Source of the DNA: Xenorhabdus doucetiae | GTDB taxonomy: Bacteria; Pseudomonadota; Gammaproteobacteria; Enterobacterales; Enterobacteriaceae | Direction: 5' to 3' | Length of the DNA stretch: 64,000 nt | Assembly (NCBI RefSeq): GCF_000968195.1 | Contig: NZ_FO704550.1 | Coordinates: 3,162,001 to 3,226,000, forward strand | Part shown: positions 52,182 to 62,189 of the stretch, piece by piece | How the letters are laid out: each line of letters opens with the position of its first letter | How positions within the stretch are numbered: the first letter of the stretch is position 1 | Translations under genes and position numbers: made by a program | Notes under the pieces: model-generated | Database searches by the model: none | Seen by the model: the letters and a program-made list of their open reading frames with translations, nothing else | What the model was told of the DNA's origin: nothing

Positions 52182-53371
52182 TTAGGGCTCCTTACAAACG
52201 CCTGTGCTTTTGCCAGACGGACTTCATAATCAATTCGCAATAATAAGACGATGGCCGTTGACATCACGATCAAACTTGAACCACCGTAACTGACCAACGG
52301 TAATGTTAATCCCTTTGTTGGCAGCATGCCTGCCGCCGCGCCAACGTTGATGAATGCCTGAAAGCTGAACCATATGCCGATTGCACAAGCCAAAAAACCA
52401 GAAAACCGTTGATTAAGTTGCAATGCCCGACGACCGATCATCATTGCGCGGAAAGCGACGAAGAATACCATTGCCAATACTAAAACCACACCGAAATACC
52501 CTAACTCTTCGGCCAGAATGGAAAAAATAAAGTCAGTATGGGCTTCCGGCAAATATTCGAGTTTCTGGACTGAATTTCCCAGCCCCTGCCCAAAGAAATT
52601 GCCACGACCAAATGCCATCAACGATTGGGTTAACTGATAACCGCTGCCAAAAGGATCTTCCCACGGATTGAGGAACGAGGTGACCCTGCGTATGCGATAA
52701 GGTTCAGCCACAATCAGTACGCACACGGCAAATATTCCGCAACCAATAATGGCAAGGAATTGCCACAATTTCGCGCCCGCCATAAACAGCAATGCCAAGG
52801 TGGTCACGAATAGCACGATCACGGTTCCCAAATCGGGCTGCGCCAGCAATAAAATCGCCAAGGCAATCATGACGCCCATCGGCTTGCAAAAGCCCCAGAA
52901 ATTGTTTCTGACTTCCTCAACTTTTCTGACCAGATAGCTGGAGAGATAACAAAAGAGTGACAGTTTCGACAATTCGGCCGGTTGAATACGCAATGGGCCA
53001 ATCGCCACCCAACGTGATGCCCCATTGACTGAACTCCCCACAAACAGCACCACAACCAGCATCATGATGGTCATTAATAACATGACGTTGCTATAACGCA
53101 GCCAGAAATCCATCGGAATGCGCAGCGTAACCAGCGACATGAAAAAGCACAGCGACAAGTAAATGGCATCACGGCGTGCAAAGATAAAAGGATCTTGGGC
53201 AAGACGCTGACCAACGGGCATGGATGCCGACGTTATCATGACAAAGCCAATCACAGCCAACCCTAAGACCATCCAGACCAAGGTACGGTCATACATAACG
53301 GTATCTGTGGCATCGGTTTCCACACTTCCCGCCAACCAAGTTTTAAATTTACCAAGGCCTGGAATGGTCAT
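52178..53371 (-). CDS. ftsW: Septal peptidoglycan glycosyltransferase FtsW
   Basis: SEDS-family polymerase that works with FtsI at the septum. The 397-residue product has about ten membrane helices and the SEDS motifs GASRWVAIGPLRIQPAEL, LAQPDLGT and the C-terminal LPLVSYGGSSLIV. It overlaps murD by one base and murG by four. Confidence 0.97.
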   Translation of the reverse strand: MTIPGLGKFKTWLAGSVETDATDTVMYDRTLVWMVLGLAVIGFVMITSASMPVGQRLAQDPFIFARRDAIYLSLCFFMSLVTLRIPMDFWLRYSNVMLLMTIMMLVVVLFVGSSVNGASRWVAIGPLRIQPAELSKLSLFCYLSSYLVRKVEEVRNNFWGFCKPMGVMIALAILLLAQPDLGTVIVLFVTTLALLFMAGAKLWQFLAIIGCGIFAVCVLIVAEPYRIRRVTSFLNPWEDPFGSGYQLTQSLMAFGRGNFFGQGLGNSVQKLEYLPEAHTDFIFSILAEELGYFGVVLVLAMVFFVAFRAMMIGRRALQLNQRFSGFLACAIGIWFSFQAFINVGAAAGMLPTKGLTLPLVSYGGSSLIVMSTAIVLLLRIDYEVRLAKAQAFVRSPK

Positions 53372-54696
53372 TAGCCTAACTCCTCTGCCAAACGGGCAAA
53401 TTCATGACCGCGATGTTCAAAGCTGTTGAACTGATCGAAGCTCGCACAAGCGGGTGACAGTAGTACCATGTCGCCAGAAACCAGCTTGGGTGCAATTTCT
53501 TTCATCGCCTGTTCTAAGGTTTCTGTCCGTGTTGAAATGTCAGGGCGTAATTGGGCTAACAGCCCGCCATCACGACCAAAACAGTAAAGACGGATATGAT
53601 CCCCCGATATATAGGGTTTCAATGGGGTAAAGTCCGCCGCTTTCCCGTCTCCGCCCAATAGAAGATAGAGTGTTCCTGCCAGTTTTAATCCACTGAGTGC
53701 CGCTTGGGTGCTGCCAACATTCGTTGCCTTGGAGTCGTTCACCCAACGAACCCCCTTCCTCATGTGAATGACCTGAAAACGGTGTTCCAGCCCGGCACAG
53801 GTACGCAAAGCCTGAAGGCTGGCTGTCCGGGGAATACCTGCCGCATCTGCCAGTGCTAACGCGGCTAATCCGTTGGTGTAGTTATGAAGCCCTGCCAACT
53901 GCATCTCCTGTATTCCCAACACAGGCTGTTGATTGATCAACAGTTGTTGATGTTCACTATCAAGCTGATAATCACCGCTATCCACACCAAAGCTGATACA
54001 ACGGCTATCTTTGCCTGTTTCTGGAAATGTCAGGGCATCCTGTTCATTAACTACGCAAACTTTTGCCTGATCATAAATGCGCAACTTCGCCGCCCGATAC
54101 TGTGATAATCCTTGCGGATAGCGAACCATGTGGTCTTCAGTCACATTCAGTACCGTCGCCGCCACTGCTTGCAAACTATGTGTGGTTTCAAGTTGGAAGC
54201 TGGACAATTCCAGCACATAAAGCTGACAAGGCTGTTTCAGCAACGCCAGCGCAGGGACACCAATATTGCCCCCCACGCCGACCTGCCAGCCCGCTGCTTT
54301 CGCCATTTCGCCAACCAACGTAGTCACGGTGCTTTTACCATTTGACCCCGTAATGGCCACAATCGGGGCAGTGGCTTCACGGCAAAACAGTTCGATATCG
54401 CCGATAATTTCAATACCCGCCTCTGCCGCCGCCTGCAATTCAGGCGTTGCCAGTGCAACGCCGGGGCTGGCAACGATGAGATCAGCCTCCATCAGCCACT
54501 GTTGATTCAGGCTGCCGGTGTGACACTCGACGTTATCAGGCAGCTTATCGCTGCCCGGTGGCACGGTACGGGTATCCATCACACGTGGAATCACGCCACG
54601 TGTGATAAAAAAGTCAACGCAGGACAGGCCTGTCAGCCCTAACCCAACGATGACGACTTTTTTGTTCCCGTATTCTGTCATAAGTCGTTCAGCCAT
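53371..54696 (-). CDS. murD: UDP-MurNAc-L-Ala--D-Glu ligase
   Basis: Adds D-Glu to UDP-MurNAc-L-Ala. It has VVIVGLGLTGLSCVDFF (N-terminal), the ATP loop GSNGKST (117-123) and KATNVGSTQAAL, WVNDSK further on. I took ATG 54696, two bases after the mraY stop with AAGG upstream (441 residues); ATG 54681 would give 436, nearer the E. coli N-terminus. An oddity is NVTEDHMVRYPQG: position 191 is Val where Mur ligases nearly always have Asp (DHxDR). Confidence 0.95.
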   Translation of the reverse strand: MAERLMTEYGNKKVVIVGLGLTGLSCVDFFITRGVIPRVMDTRTVPPGSDKLPDNVECHTGSLNQQWLMEADLIVASPGVALATPELQAAAEAGIEIIGDIELFCREATAPIVAITGSNGKSTVTTLVGEMAKAAGWQVGVGGNIGVPALALLKQPCQLYVLELSSFQLETTHSLQAVAATVLNVTEDHMVRYPQGLSQYRAAKLRIYDQAKVCVVNEQDALTFPETGKDSRCISFGVDSGDYQLDSEHQQLLINQQPVLGIQEMQLAGLHNYTNGLAALALADAAGIPRTASLQALRTCAGLEHRFQVIHMRKGVRWVNDSKATNVGSTQAALSGLKLAGTLYLLLGGDGKAADFTPLKPYISGDHIRLYCFGRDGGLLAQLRPDISTRTETLEQAMKEIAPKLVSGDMVLLSPACASFDQFNSFEHRGHEFARLAEELG

Positions 54697-54698
54697 GA

Positions 54699-55781
54699 TT
54701 AACGTACCTTCAGCGTTGCCAGACCAATCAACACCAACATCAGGGAGATAATCCAAAAGCGCACGATAACGCGTGGCTCTGGCCACCCCTTCAATTCATA
54801 ATGATGGTGAATCGGCGCCATGCGGAAAATCCGCTGTCCGCGCAGTTTGAATGAGCCAACCTGCAAAATGACAGACAGAGTTTCCACCACGAAAACGCCC
54901 CCCATGATGATCAGCAGGAATTCCTGACGCAGCAAGACGGCAATGGTGCCCAGTGCCCCACCCAAGGCCAATGAACCCACATCCCCCATAAATACCTGCG
55001 CCGGATACGTGTTAAACCACAAGAAACCTAACCCTGCACCGACAATTGCCGTACAGACAATCACCAGCTCACCTGCATGGCTCAGATAAGGAATATGCAG
55101 GTAGTTGGCAAAATTCACGTTACCGGTTGCCCATGCCACCAAAGCAAAACCTGCCGCAACCAAGACGGTCGGCATGATGGCAAGGCCATCCAACCCATCC
55201 GTCAGGTTCACGGCGTTACTGGTGCCGACAATCACAAAATAAGTCAGCAGAATATAAAGCAAGCCCAGTTGCGGCATGACCTCTTTAAAGAACGGCACGA
55301 CTAATTGGGTTGCCGACGTATCTTTGCCTATGCTGTACAGTGCAAACGCCACGCCCAGCGCAATAACCGACTGCCAGAAATATTTCCAACGGGCAATCAA
55401 CCCCTTGGTATCTTTGCGAACCACTTTGCGGTAATCATCCACAAACCCCACAATGCCGTAACCGACTAAAACGGCCAACACACACCAGACATAGGGGTTA
55501 TCCAGACGCGCCCACAACAACACCGAGATCGTGATGGAGAATAAAATCAGCAATCCCCCCATCGTCGGAGTGCCACGCTTGCTAAAATGGGACTCAGGGC
55601 CGTTGTCGCGCACAACTTGACCTATCTGCAATTTTTGCAGATAAGCAATCAACGTTGGCCCCATCCATAACGCGATGAATAATGCAGTCAGCAAGCCGAC
55701 AATGGCCCTGAACGTCAAATAAGAGAAGACGTTAAAACCGGTGTGATACTTAACCAGATATTCGGCCAGCCAAACTAACAT
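54699..55781 (-). CDS. mraY: Phospho-MurNAc-pentapeptide translocase
   Basis: Makes lipid I on undecaprenyl phosphate. 360 residues with about ten membrane helices and the catalytic aspartates in GFVDDYRKV and NLTDGLDGLA, then the HIHHHYELKG-type motif (PIHHHYELKGWPEPRV). It overlaps the murF end by seven bases. Confidence 0.97.
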   Translation of the reverse strand: MLVWLAEYLVKYHTGFNVFSYLTFRAIVGLLTALFIALWMGPTLIAYLQKLQIGQVVRDNGPESHFSKRGTPTMGGLLILFSITISVLLWARLDNPYVWCVLAVLVGYGIVGFVDDYRKVVRKDTKGLIARWKYFWQSVIALGVAFALYSIGKDTSATQLVVPFFKEVMPQLGLLYILLTYFVIVGTSNAVNLTDGLDGLAIMPTVLVAAGFALVAWATGNVNFANYLHIPYLSHAGELVIVCTAIVGAGLGFLWFNTYPAQVFMGDVGSLALGGALGTIAVLLRQEFLLIIMGGVFVVETLSVILQVGSFKLRGQRIFRMAPIHHHYELKGWPEPRVIVRFWIISLMLVLIGLATLKVR

Positions 55782-57157
55782 TGGAAGTTCTCCTTCAATA
55801 CGTTCACAACCTCTTCCATCGCGGCACTACGTGAACCTTTAATTAATATGGAAATCATTTTGTGTTGTTCCAGTAAAGGAAGCAGCGCGGCAACTAATTC
55901 AGCCTTGTTCGCGAAATGCTGCCCCCGACCACTTGCGTCACTAATATGGGAACTCAAATCCCCAACGCTGAGTACCTTATCTATCTGGGTCGCTGCCACA
56001 GCTTCGCCCACCTCTCGGTGACACGCTATCGCCTGCGCCCCCAATTCGCCCATATCACTCACCACCATGACGCGATAACCGGGCATCTGCGCCAGCACAT
56101 GCGCCGCCGCTATCATGGAGCCGGGATTGGCGTTATACGTGTCGTCCAATATCACTTTTCCCTCAGTTAGAGGGACAGGAAACAGACGCCCCGCCACGGC
56201 TTTCAACGCCGATAATCCAGTCCGAATATCCTCCAACGAGGCACCAACAGAGATGGCGAGGGCACTGGCGGCCAACGCATTAGCGATATTGTGTTTCCCC
56301 GGCAACGGCAATGTCAGTTCTACGCGCCCAATCGGGCTATGCAGGCAAAAATGGGTTGCCAGTGGTTGTTCTAAAATATCGGTTGCGTAAAAATCCGCCC
56401 CCGCGGTTGATGAAGCGGAAAAACGCCACACTGTTTGCTGGTCACTCATGCTGTGCTGCCAATGATCCCAATCATGGCTGTCCAGATTGATAATCGCCGT
56501 TCCGGTCGCAGCAAGGCCGGTAAAGATCTCACCTTTTGCCTTTGCCACGCCCGCCAAAGAACCAAATCCTTCCAGATGGGCAGAAAAGAGGTTATTGACC
56601 AAGGCACTTTCAGGGCGGGTTATTGCCGTGGTATAGGAAATTTCGCCGCTATGGTTAGCGCCCAGCTCAATAACCGCAAACTGGTGCTCATCAGTCAGCC
56701 TGAACAGCGTCAACGGCACCCCGATGTCATTATTGAAGTTGCCCGCGGTACAGAGGGTATTACCGCACTGACGCAGGATTGCCGCGGTCATTTCTTTGAC
56801 GGAGGTTTTGCCCGACGAACCGGTTAAAGCCACAATGCGTGCCTTGCTTTGCTGACGCACCCAACCCGCCAGTTTTCCCATCGCCAGACGGGTGTTTTCG
56901 ACCACGACCTGAGGGCAATCAATCTCCAGACGGCGACTGACCAATAAAGCACCGGCACCCTGCTGCGCAACATCCGCAGCAAAATCATGCGCGTCAAACT
57001 TTTCCCCTTTTAAGGCAATGAACAAACCACCACGCTCAACCTTACGGCTATCCGTCTCCACGGCATGAATTTGCAGCGTGTCAGCCTGCTGTTGGGTCAC
57101 GCGATATAACGCGCCCTCCGTCAACTGTGCTAATTGCTGTAGTGTCAGCGGGATCAT
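55775..57157 (-). CDS. murF: UDP-MurNAc-tripeptide--D-Ala-D-Ala ligase
   Basis: Adds the D-Ala-D-Ala made by DdlB. The product is 460 residues; ATP loop GSSGKTSVKEMTAA, NLFSAHLEGFGSLAGVAKAK and DDTYNANPGSM are typical. The start at 57157 (MIPLTLQQLAQLT) overlaps the murE stop by four bases (ATGA); the frame opens seven codons earlier inside murE. Confidence 0.96.
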   Translation of the reverse strand: MIPLTLQQLAQLTEGALYRVTQQQADTLQIHAVETDSRKVERGGLFIALKGEKFDAHDFAADVAQQGAGALLVSRRLEIDCPQVVVENTRLAMGKLAGWVRQQSKARIVALTGSSGKTSVKEMTAAILRQCGNTLCTAGNFNNDIGVPLTLFRLTDEHQFAVIELGANHSGEISYTTAITRPESALVNNLFSAHLEGFGSLAGVAKAKGEIFTGLAATGTAIINLDSHDWDHWQHSMSDQQTVWRFSASSTAGADFYATDILEQPLATHFCLHSPIGRVELTLPLPGKHNIANALAASALAISVGASLEDIRTGLSALKAVAGRLFPVPLTEGKVILDDTYNANPGSMIAAAHVLAQMPGYRVMVVSDMGELGAQAIACHREVGEAVAATQIDKVLSVGDLSSHISDASGRGQHFANKAELVAALLPLLEQHKMISILIKGSRSAAMEEVVNVLKENFQC

Positions 57158-58641
57158 GCTACCACCCCCAGCAAGCACGCCACGGTCAGACGATCGGAAT
57201 AGTCCAGCCGACGATGGCCAACCAGTTGGTAATCTTCATGGCCTTTGCCGGCCACAAGCACAACATCTTCTTCCCTTGCCTGCATAATGGCGCTGGTGAC
57301 CGCTTCTGCGCGACCATGGATCGCCACCGCCCGCCCCGGATCGATGAACCCTTGCAGGATATCCGCCACAATGGCCTGAGGCTCTTCACTGCGGGGATTA
57401 TCATCAGTCACAATCACACGATCAGCGCCCTGCTCCGCCACACCGCCCATCAATGGACGTTTGCCTTTATCACGATCCCCCCCGCAGCCAAATACGCACC
57501 AGAGTTGCCCCTTGCAGTGCAGGCGAGCGGCAGACAGGGCTTTTTCCAGGGCATCCGGGGTATGGGCATAATCCACCACCACCGTCGGGCGGCCAGCCGC
57601 GGAAAAGACTTCCATCCGCCCACAAACAGGCTCCAGACAAGCAGCCGTCGCCAACAGTTTTTCCAGCGGATATTCCAGCGATAACAAAGTGGCCAGCGTC
57701 AGTAATAAGTTACTGACATTGAACGCGCCCATCAGCGGGCTATTAAGCGTTCCATTCCCCCAACTGGAGGTAAATGCAATGGCAGCGCCTTTGTCGTGAT
57801 AATGAACCTCACTGGCCGATAACCAACGCCCCTGCCAATTTTCTGGCACGTTATTTTCCATTGAAACCGCAACCGCGTCCGGCAGGCGGGACAACCACTG
57901 CTGCCCGACAGCATCATCCGCATTAATGATTTTATGCTTGACATTATGGCGGCTGAACAGTTGCCATTTAGCCTCTTGGTAATTTTGCATATCACCATGA
58001 TAATCAAGGTGATCACGGCTTAGATTGGTAAAAACCGCGGCTTGAAACGGCAAGGCTGCCACTCTGCCCTGAACCAGACCATGCGAAGAGACTTCCATCG
58101 CGGAAAATGTGGCGTTTTGACGAGTCAGTTGCTGTAAATCAAGCTGAATATCAACCGCAGAACCCGTGGTGTTTTCGCTGGGAGCGATCATGCCTAATAA
58201 ACCATTTCCCACCGTTCCCATCACGGCACTGGTTTCACCAAGCCCTTGGCTCCATTGCGCCAACAATTGTGTGGTGGTGGTTTTCCCGTTGGTGCCGGTC
58301 ACCCCAACCAACTTCAATTTATTGCCGGGATGCTGGTAAAACTCGCCAGCCAGTGTTGATAATTTACTATTTAAGTCGTCCAGATAGATAACAGGCACAC
58401 CGTGCATTTTCTGCACCGTGCCGTTATCCGCTTTTCCCTTCGCTTCTGCAATCACCGCAGCGACACCTTGAGCGATGGCTTGAGGAATATATTTTCGACC
58501 GTCCGTCTGGTGCCCTTGAACCGCAACAAACAGATCTCCGGCAGCCGCCTTACGGCTGTCCAATGTCATTTCGCGCAGCGCAAGCTCCGGTGTATTAACA
58601 CCCCAGGGAGCCAATAAATCGCGTAAATTACGATCTGCCAC
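57154..58641 (-). CDS. murE: UDP-MurNAc-L-Ala-D-Glu--meso-DAP ligase
   Basis: Adds meso-diaminopimelate. The 495-residue product has the ATP loop GTNGKTTTTQ (116 onwards), NLSRDHLDYHG, and the DNPRSEEP motif that selects diaminopimelate rather than lysine. It follows ftsI with a 23-base gap. Confidence 0.97.
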   Translation of the reverse strand: MADRNLRDLLAPWGVNTPELALREMTLDSRKAAAGDLFVAVQGHQTDGRKYIPQAIAQGVAAVIAEAKGKADNGTVQKMHGVPVIYLDDLNSKLSTLAGEFYQHPGNKLKLVGVTGTNGKTTTTQLLAQWSQGLGETSAVMGTVGNGLLGMIAPSENTTGSAVDIQLDLQQLTRQNATFSAMEVSSHGLVQGRVAALPFQAAVFTNLSRDHLDYHGDMQNYQEAKWQLFSRHNVKHKIINADDAVGQQWLSRLPDAVAVSMENNVPENWQGRWLSASEVHYHDKGAAIAFTSSWGNGTLNSPLMGAFNVSNLLLTLATLLSLEYPLEKLLATAACLEPVCGRMEVFSAAGRPTVVVDYAHTPDALEKALSAARLHCKGQLWCVFGCGGDRDKGKRPLMGGVAEQGADRVIVTDDNPRSEEPQAIVADILQGFIDPGRAVAIHGRAEAVTSAIMQAREEDVVLVAGKGHEDYQLVGHRRLDYSDRLTVACLLGVVA

Positions 58642-58664
58642 TTTTATCCTCTTTAGTTATTCAT

Positions 58665-60419
58665 TTAGTTATTAATCACAAATTCGTTTTTATTACCGAC
58701 AGGCAGTGCATCGGGTTCAACATTCATGGTACGCAGAACCCCACTCATGATTGCACCGAAGACAGGCGCCGAAACTGCACCGCCGTAATATTTACCTGCT
58801 TGTGGATCATCAACGATCACAACCAGTGAAAACCGTGGGTGACTCGCAGGTGCAACCCCTGCGGTATAAGAAATATACCTCTTGACGTATTTGCCATCCG
58901 GCCCGACTTTTTTTGCCGTCCCGGTTTTGATAGCAATGCGATAATCTTTTATCGCAGCCCGTACACCCCCTCCTCCCGGTAATGCCACACTCTCCATCAT
59001 GTGCACCACGGTTCGCATTATCGCTTCAGGAAATACTCGGGTGCCCGGTACGGGAGGATCGACTTTGGTAATTGACAGTGGGCGATAAATGCCCAGACTA
59101 CCTATCGTTGCATAGACTCGCGCTAACTGTAACGGTGTTACCATCAGCCCGTAGCCGAAAGAAAAGGTGGCCCTATCAAGATCTGACCACCGCTGCTTAT
59201 TGGTTGGAAATGTGCCACTACTTTCTCCGACCAGCCCCAGATTGGTCGGTTTTCCCATCCCAAAGCGTGAATAAACATCTACCAGCTCTGAGGCAGGCAT
59301 CGCTAACGCCAGCTTAGAGACACCAACGTTACTCGATTTCTGTAATATTCCGGTGATAGTTAATTCAGGGCGCGGAGCAACATCTTTAATTTCATGCCCT
59401 CGCGAACCATAGGTTAATCGGTATGGTCGGGTATCCAACACCGTATTTTCTTTGACGATGCCACTATTCAGTGCACTCATCACCACAAGCGGTTTCACTG
59501 TGGAGCCAGGTTCAAAAATATCGGTGATGGCGCGGTTACGCATTGCATCTTTTGGTGTGCCGGCCAAATTATTCGGATTATAAGATGGGCTGTTTGCCAT
59601 CGCTAACACTTCGCCGGTATTAACATCAACCAATACCGCTGAGCCTGATTCAGCCTTGTTCAGCACGACAGCTTTCGTCAATTCGCGATACACCAAAGTT
59701 TGAAGGCGCTCATCTATACTGAGAGTCAAATCGTGAGCAGCCCTGCTATCTGTAGATGAAATATCTTCAATCACACGCCCTGTGCGATCTTTACGAACCG
59801 TTCGGCTTCCCGGCTTACCTGTCAGCCAGTTATCAAAGCTCTTCTCAACGCCCTCAATACCTGCACCATCAATGTTAGTCACCCCAATAATATGTGCTGT
59901 CACCTGCCCGGCCGGATAATAGCGGCGGGATTCTTGACGTAAATAGATACCGGGTAACTTCAATTTCTCGGCATAATCGCCGATGGAGGTATTGACTTGA
60001 CGGGCAAGATAAACAAAACGCCCCTTGGGGTAATCGCTGATTTTACTGGTTAATTGCTCAAGCGGAATGGAAAGTGCATCGGCCAAAGCCTGCCAGCGAG
60101 TGTCATCTGTGATCCCCCCTTTTTCAAACACTTCTTTGGGATCTGCCCAGACTGCATTAACCGGGACACTCACGGCTAATGGACGATTATTGCGATCATT
60201 AATCATGCCACGGGCTGTCGGAATAGCTTGGACACGCAGGGAACGCGAATCACCCTCTTTGACCAAACGATCAGGATTGATGATCTGCAAATAGGCAACA
60301 CGAATCAAAAGCCCGATTAAAGCAAAGCCAATGCCCCCACACAGCAAGGCAAAACGCCAGCTTACAAAACTTGCTTTATCTTCTTGCTTTTTCAACTTTA
60401 AAGAGCGTGCAGCTTTCAT
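58665..60419 (-). CDS. ftsI: Septal transpeptidase FtsI (PBP3)
   Basis: Division-specific D,D-transpeptidase and beta-lactam target. The 584-residue product has an N-terminal membrane helix (FALLCGGIGFALIGLLIRV), the pedestal domain, the active-site serine S306 in STVK (306-309), SSNVG and KTGTA. Compared with E. coli there is a four-residue expansion between PYR and GHEIKD (LTYGSR at 335-340), exactly at the loop where insertions lower beta-lactam affinity in E. coli PBP3. It ends NEFVINN, without the short E. coli tail. Confidence 0.97.
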   Translation of the reverse strand: MKAARSLKLKKQEDKASFVSWRFALLCGGIGFALIGLLIRVAYLQIINPDRLVKEGDSRSLRVQAIPTARGMINDRNNRPLAVSVPVNAVWADPKEVFEKGGITDDTRWQALADALSIPLEQLTSKISDYPKGRFVYLARQVNTSIGDYAEKLKLPGIYLRQESRRYYPAGQVTAHIIGVTNIDGAGIEGVEKSFDNWLTGKPGSRTVRKDRTGRVIEDISSTDSRAAHDLTLSIDERLQTLVYRELTKAVVLNKAESGSAVLVDVNTGEVLAMANSPSYNPNNLAGTPKDAMRNRAITDIFEPGSTVKPLVVMSALNSGIVKENTVLDTRPYRLTYGSRGHEIKDVAPRPELTITGILQKSSNVGVSKLALAMPASELVDVYSRFGMGKPTNLGLVGESSGTFPTNKQRWSDLDRATFSFGYGLMVTPLQLARVYATIGSLGIYRPLSITKVDPPVPGTRVFPEAIMRTVVHMMESVALPGGGGVRAAIKDYRIAIKTGTAKKVGPDGKYVKRYISYTAGVAPASHPRFSLVVIVDDPQAGKYYGGAVSAPVFGAIMSGVLRTMNVEPDALPVGNKNEFVINN

Positions 60420-60446
60420 CGCTTACCTTTTAGTTGTCAACTGGAC

Positions 60447-60764
60447 TCATTGCGTTATCACAATATTTTCTTTACCTGGATCAACGTGTTGCATCTGCAA
60501 TTTTTCAGTTGCAATCCGTTCAACCCGGCTGTGATCACCCAGAGCATTCTCTTCAAGGAGCAGGTTACGCCACTCAATATCCTGAGCATCAAGCTGGATC
60601 ACTTGACGCTCCTTTTCCGCAGTCAATAAGCGGGTTTGATGTGTGACCGTCACAACACTGATGGCTGAAACAACAATTGCCACCAGTAAAATTAGTGGGA
60701 GTTTGGCATTGCGAATTAAATCCCGGCCAATCACCCCAACTAACCCATGACGTTCACCAGCCAT
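60447..60764 (-). CDS. ftsL: Cell division protein FtsL
   Basis: Bitopic divisome protein with one membrane helix (LPLILLVAIVVSAISVVTV, about 23-41) and a periplasmic leucine-zipper coiled coil ending EIATEKLQMQHVDP-like (RIATEKLQMQHVDPGKEN). It is 105 residues, shorter at the N-terminus than E. coli FtsL (121). ATG 60764 overlaps the rsmH stop by one base (TAATG). Confidence 0.95.
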   Translation of the reverse strand: MAGERHGLVGVIGRDLIRNAKLPLILLVAIVVSAISVVTVTHQTRLLTAEKERQVIQLDAQDIEWRNLLLEENALGDHSRVERIATEKLQMQHVDPGKENIVITQ

Positions 60765-61708
60765 TATTCACCCGCCTTTTCAGCAAACCGCAAAACCGAG
60801 CTCCGCGCTCTTGGGTTTGTGGCGACTTCACCCTCTGAGGGTTTCATTTTGCCAATGGATTTCAGACTTCTTCCCCCCAGCGTTTTTAACTGCGCTTCCG
60901 TGAGAGGCAAACCGACTGGAACCTGTGGCCCCTGACTGTGTTGTCGGATAAAGCGTTTCACTATGCGATCTTCCAACGAGTGGAAGCTGATGACAGATAA
61001 TCGCCCCTGTGGTACCAGAACGCGCAGTGCACCCTCTAATGCGCGTTCTATCTCTTCCAGTTCACTGTTAATGTAAATCCTGATAGCCTGAAAGCTGCGC
61101 GTTGCCGGATGTTTATGCTTTTCCTTAACTGGGCTTGCCTGAGCAATTAACTCTGCCAGTTCTCGGGTACGCGTAATGGGTTGTTCCTGATTGCGGGCCA
61201 CAATGGCTCTGGCAATACGCTTGGCAAAACGTTCTTCACCAAACGTTTTCAGCACCCATGCGATGTCATCTGCTTCCGCTTTCATCAACCACTCTGCGGC
61301 AGATTGCCCACGGGTAGGGTCCATACGCATATCCAATGGTCCATCACGCATAAATGAAAAACCACGTTCAGGATCATCCAGTTGTGGGGAAGAAACCCCT
61401 AAGTCCAGCAATACGCCATTAATTTTTCCAACCAGACCCGCGTCTTCTATATAAGTTGCCAATTCAGAAAATGGCCCATGCGTAATAGAAAAACGCGTGT
61501 CAGTAATGGCCTTTGACGCTTCAATGGCTTGTGGGTCACGATCGATCGCCAGCAAACGCCCATTAGGCCCTAATTTCGACAAAATCAGGCGGGAATGTCC
61601 CCCTCGCCCAAATGTCCCATCGATATAAATTCCATCTTCTTGAATATTCAGTCCATTGACAGCTTCATCCAGTAATACACTGGTATGCTCAAAATGACTC
61701 TTTGCCAT
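60764..61708 (-). CDS. rsmH: 16S rRNA m4C1402 methyltransferase RsmH
   Basis: Methylates N4 of C1402 in 16S rRNA. 314 residues, with the SAM motif GIYIDGTFGRGGHS, LLDLGVSSPQLD and the C-terminal SFHSLEDRIVKRF. It is the second gene of the dcw cluster, two bases after mraZ. Confidence 0.97.
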   Translation of the reverse strand: MAKSHFEHTSVLLDEAVNGLNIQEDGIYIDGTFGRGGHSRLILSKLGPNGRLLAIDRDPQAIEASKAITDTRFSITHGPFSELATYIEDAGLVGKINGVLLDLGVSSPQLDDPERGFSFMRDGPLDMRMDPTRGQSAAEWLMKAEADDIAWVLKTFGEERFAKRIARAIVARNQEQPITRTRELAELIAQASPVKEKHKHPATRSFQAIRIYINSELEEIERALEGALRVLVPQGRLSVISFHSLEDRIVKRFIRQHSQGPQVPVGLPLTEAQLKTLGGRSLKSIGKMKPSEGEVATNPRARSSVLRFAEKAGE

Positions 61709-61710
61709 GT

Positions 61711-62169
61711 TTATAATGATAAGTCCTGTAGCCTTGCTGATAGAGGTTCTTGTGTGGATTGCTCAGCCGCAATATCATGCTGTACCTGTTGATACCAAAC
61801 CTGCTCATCCCACAATTCAAATTTATTAAATTGCCCAACCAGCATGACCTCTTTTGTTAGCCCTGCGTGCTGACGCAGTGTGCTGGCTAATAAAAGACGT
61901 CCTGCATTGTCCATTTGACATTCACTGGCGTGTCCCAATAACAAACGTTGAACGCGACGTTCGGCTGGATTCATGCTGGATAAGCGAGATAATTTTTCTT
62001 CGATGATTTCCCATTCGGGTAATGTATAAAGCAACAAACACGGCTGATGAAGATCAATAGTACAAACCATTTGGCCTGTTGACTCTTCATTCAGCATTTC
62101 TCTATATCGGGCTGGTACAGTGAGCCGCCCTTTACTATCGAGATTAACCAGTGTTGCTCCACGAAACAT
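61711..62169 (-). CDS. mraZ: Transcriptional regulator MraZ
   Basis: Represses its own dcw operon by binding TGGGN repeats at the promoter. The 152-residue product has two AbrB-like domains: MFRGATLVNLDSKGRLTVPA at the start and CQMDNAGRLLLA in the second. ATG 62169 is chosen by homology; the frame opens to 62223 through the operator. It is the first gene of the cluster. Confidence 0.97.
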   Translation of the reverse strand: MFRGATLVNLDSKGRLTVPARYREMLNEESTGQMVCTIDLHQPCLLLYTLPEWEIIEEKLSRLSSMNPAERRVQRLLLGHASECQMDNAGRLLLASTLRQHAGLTKEVMLVGQFNKFELWDEQVWYQQVQHDIAAEQSTQEPLSARLQDLSL

Positions 62170-62189
62170 ACTCAGGTTACCCCTTGATG

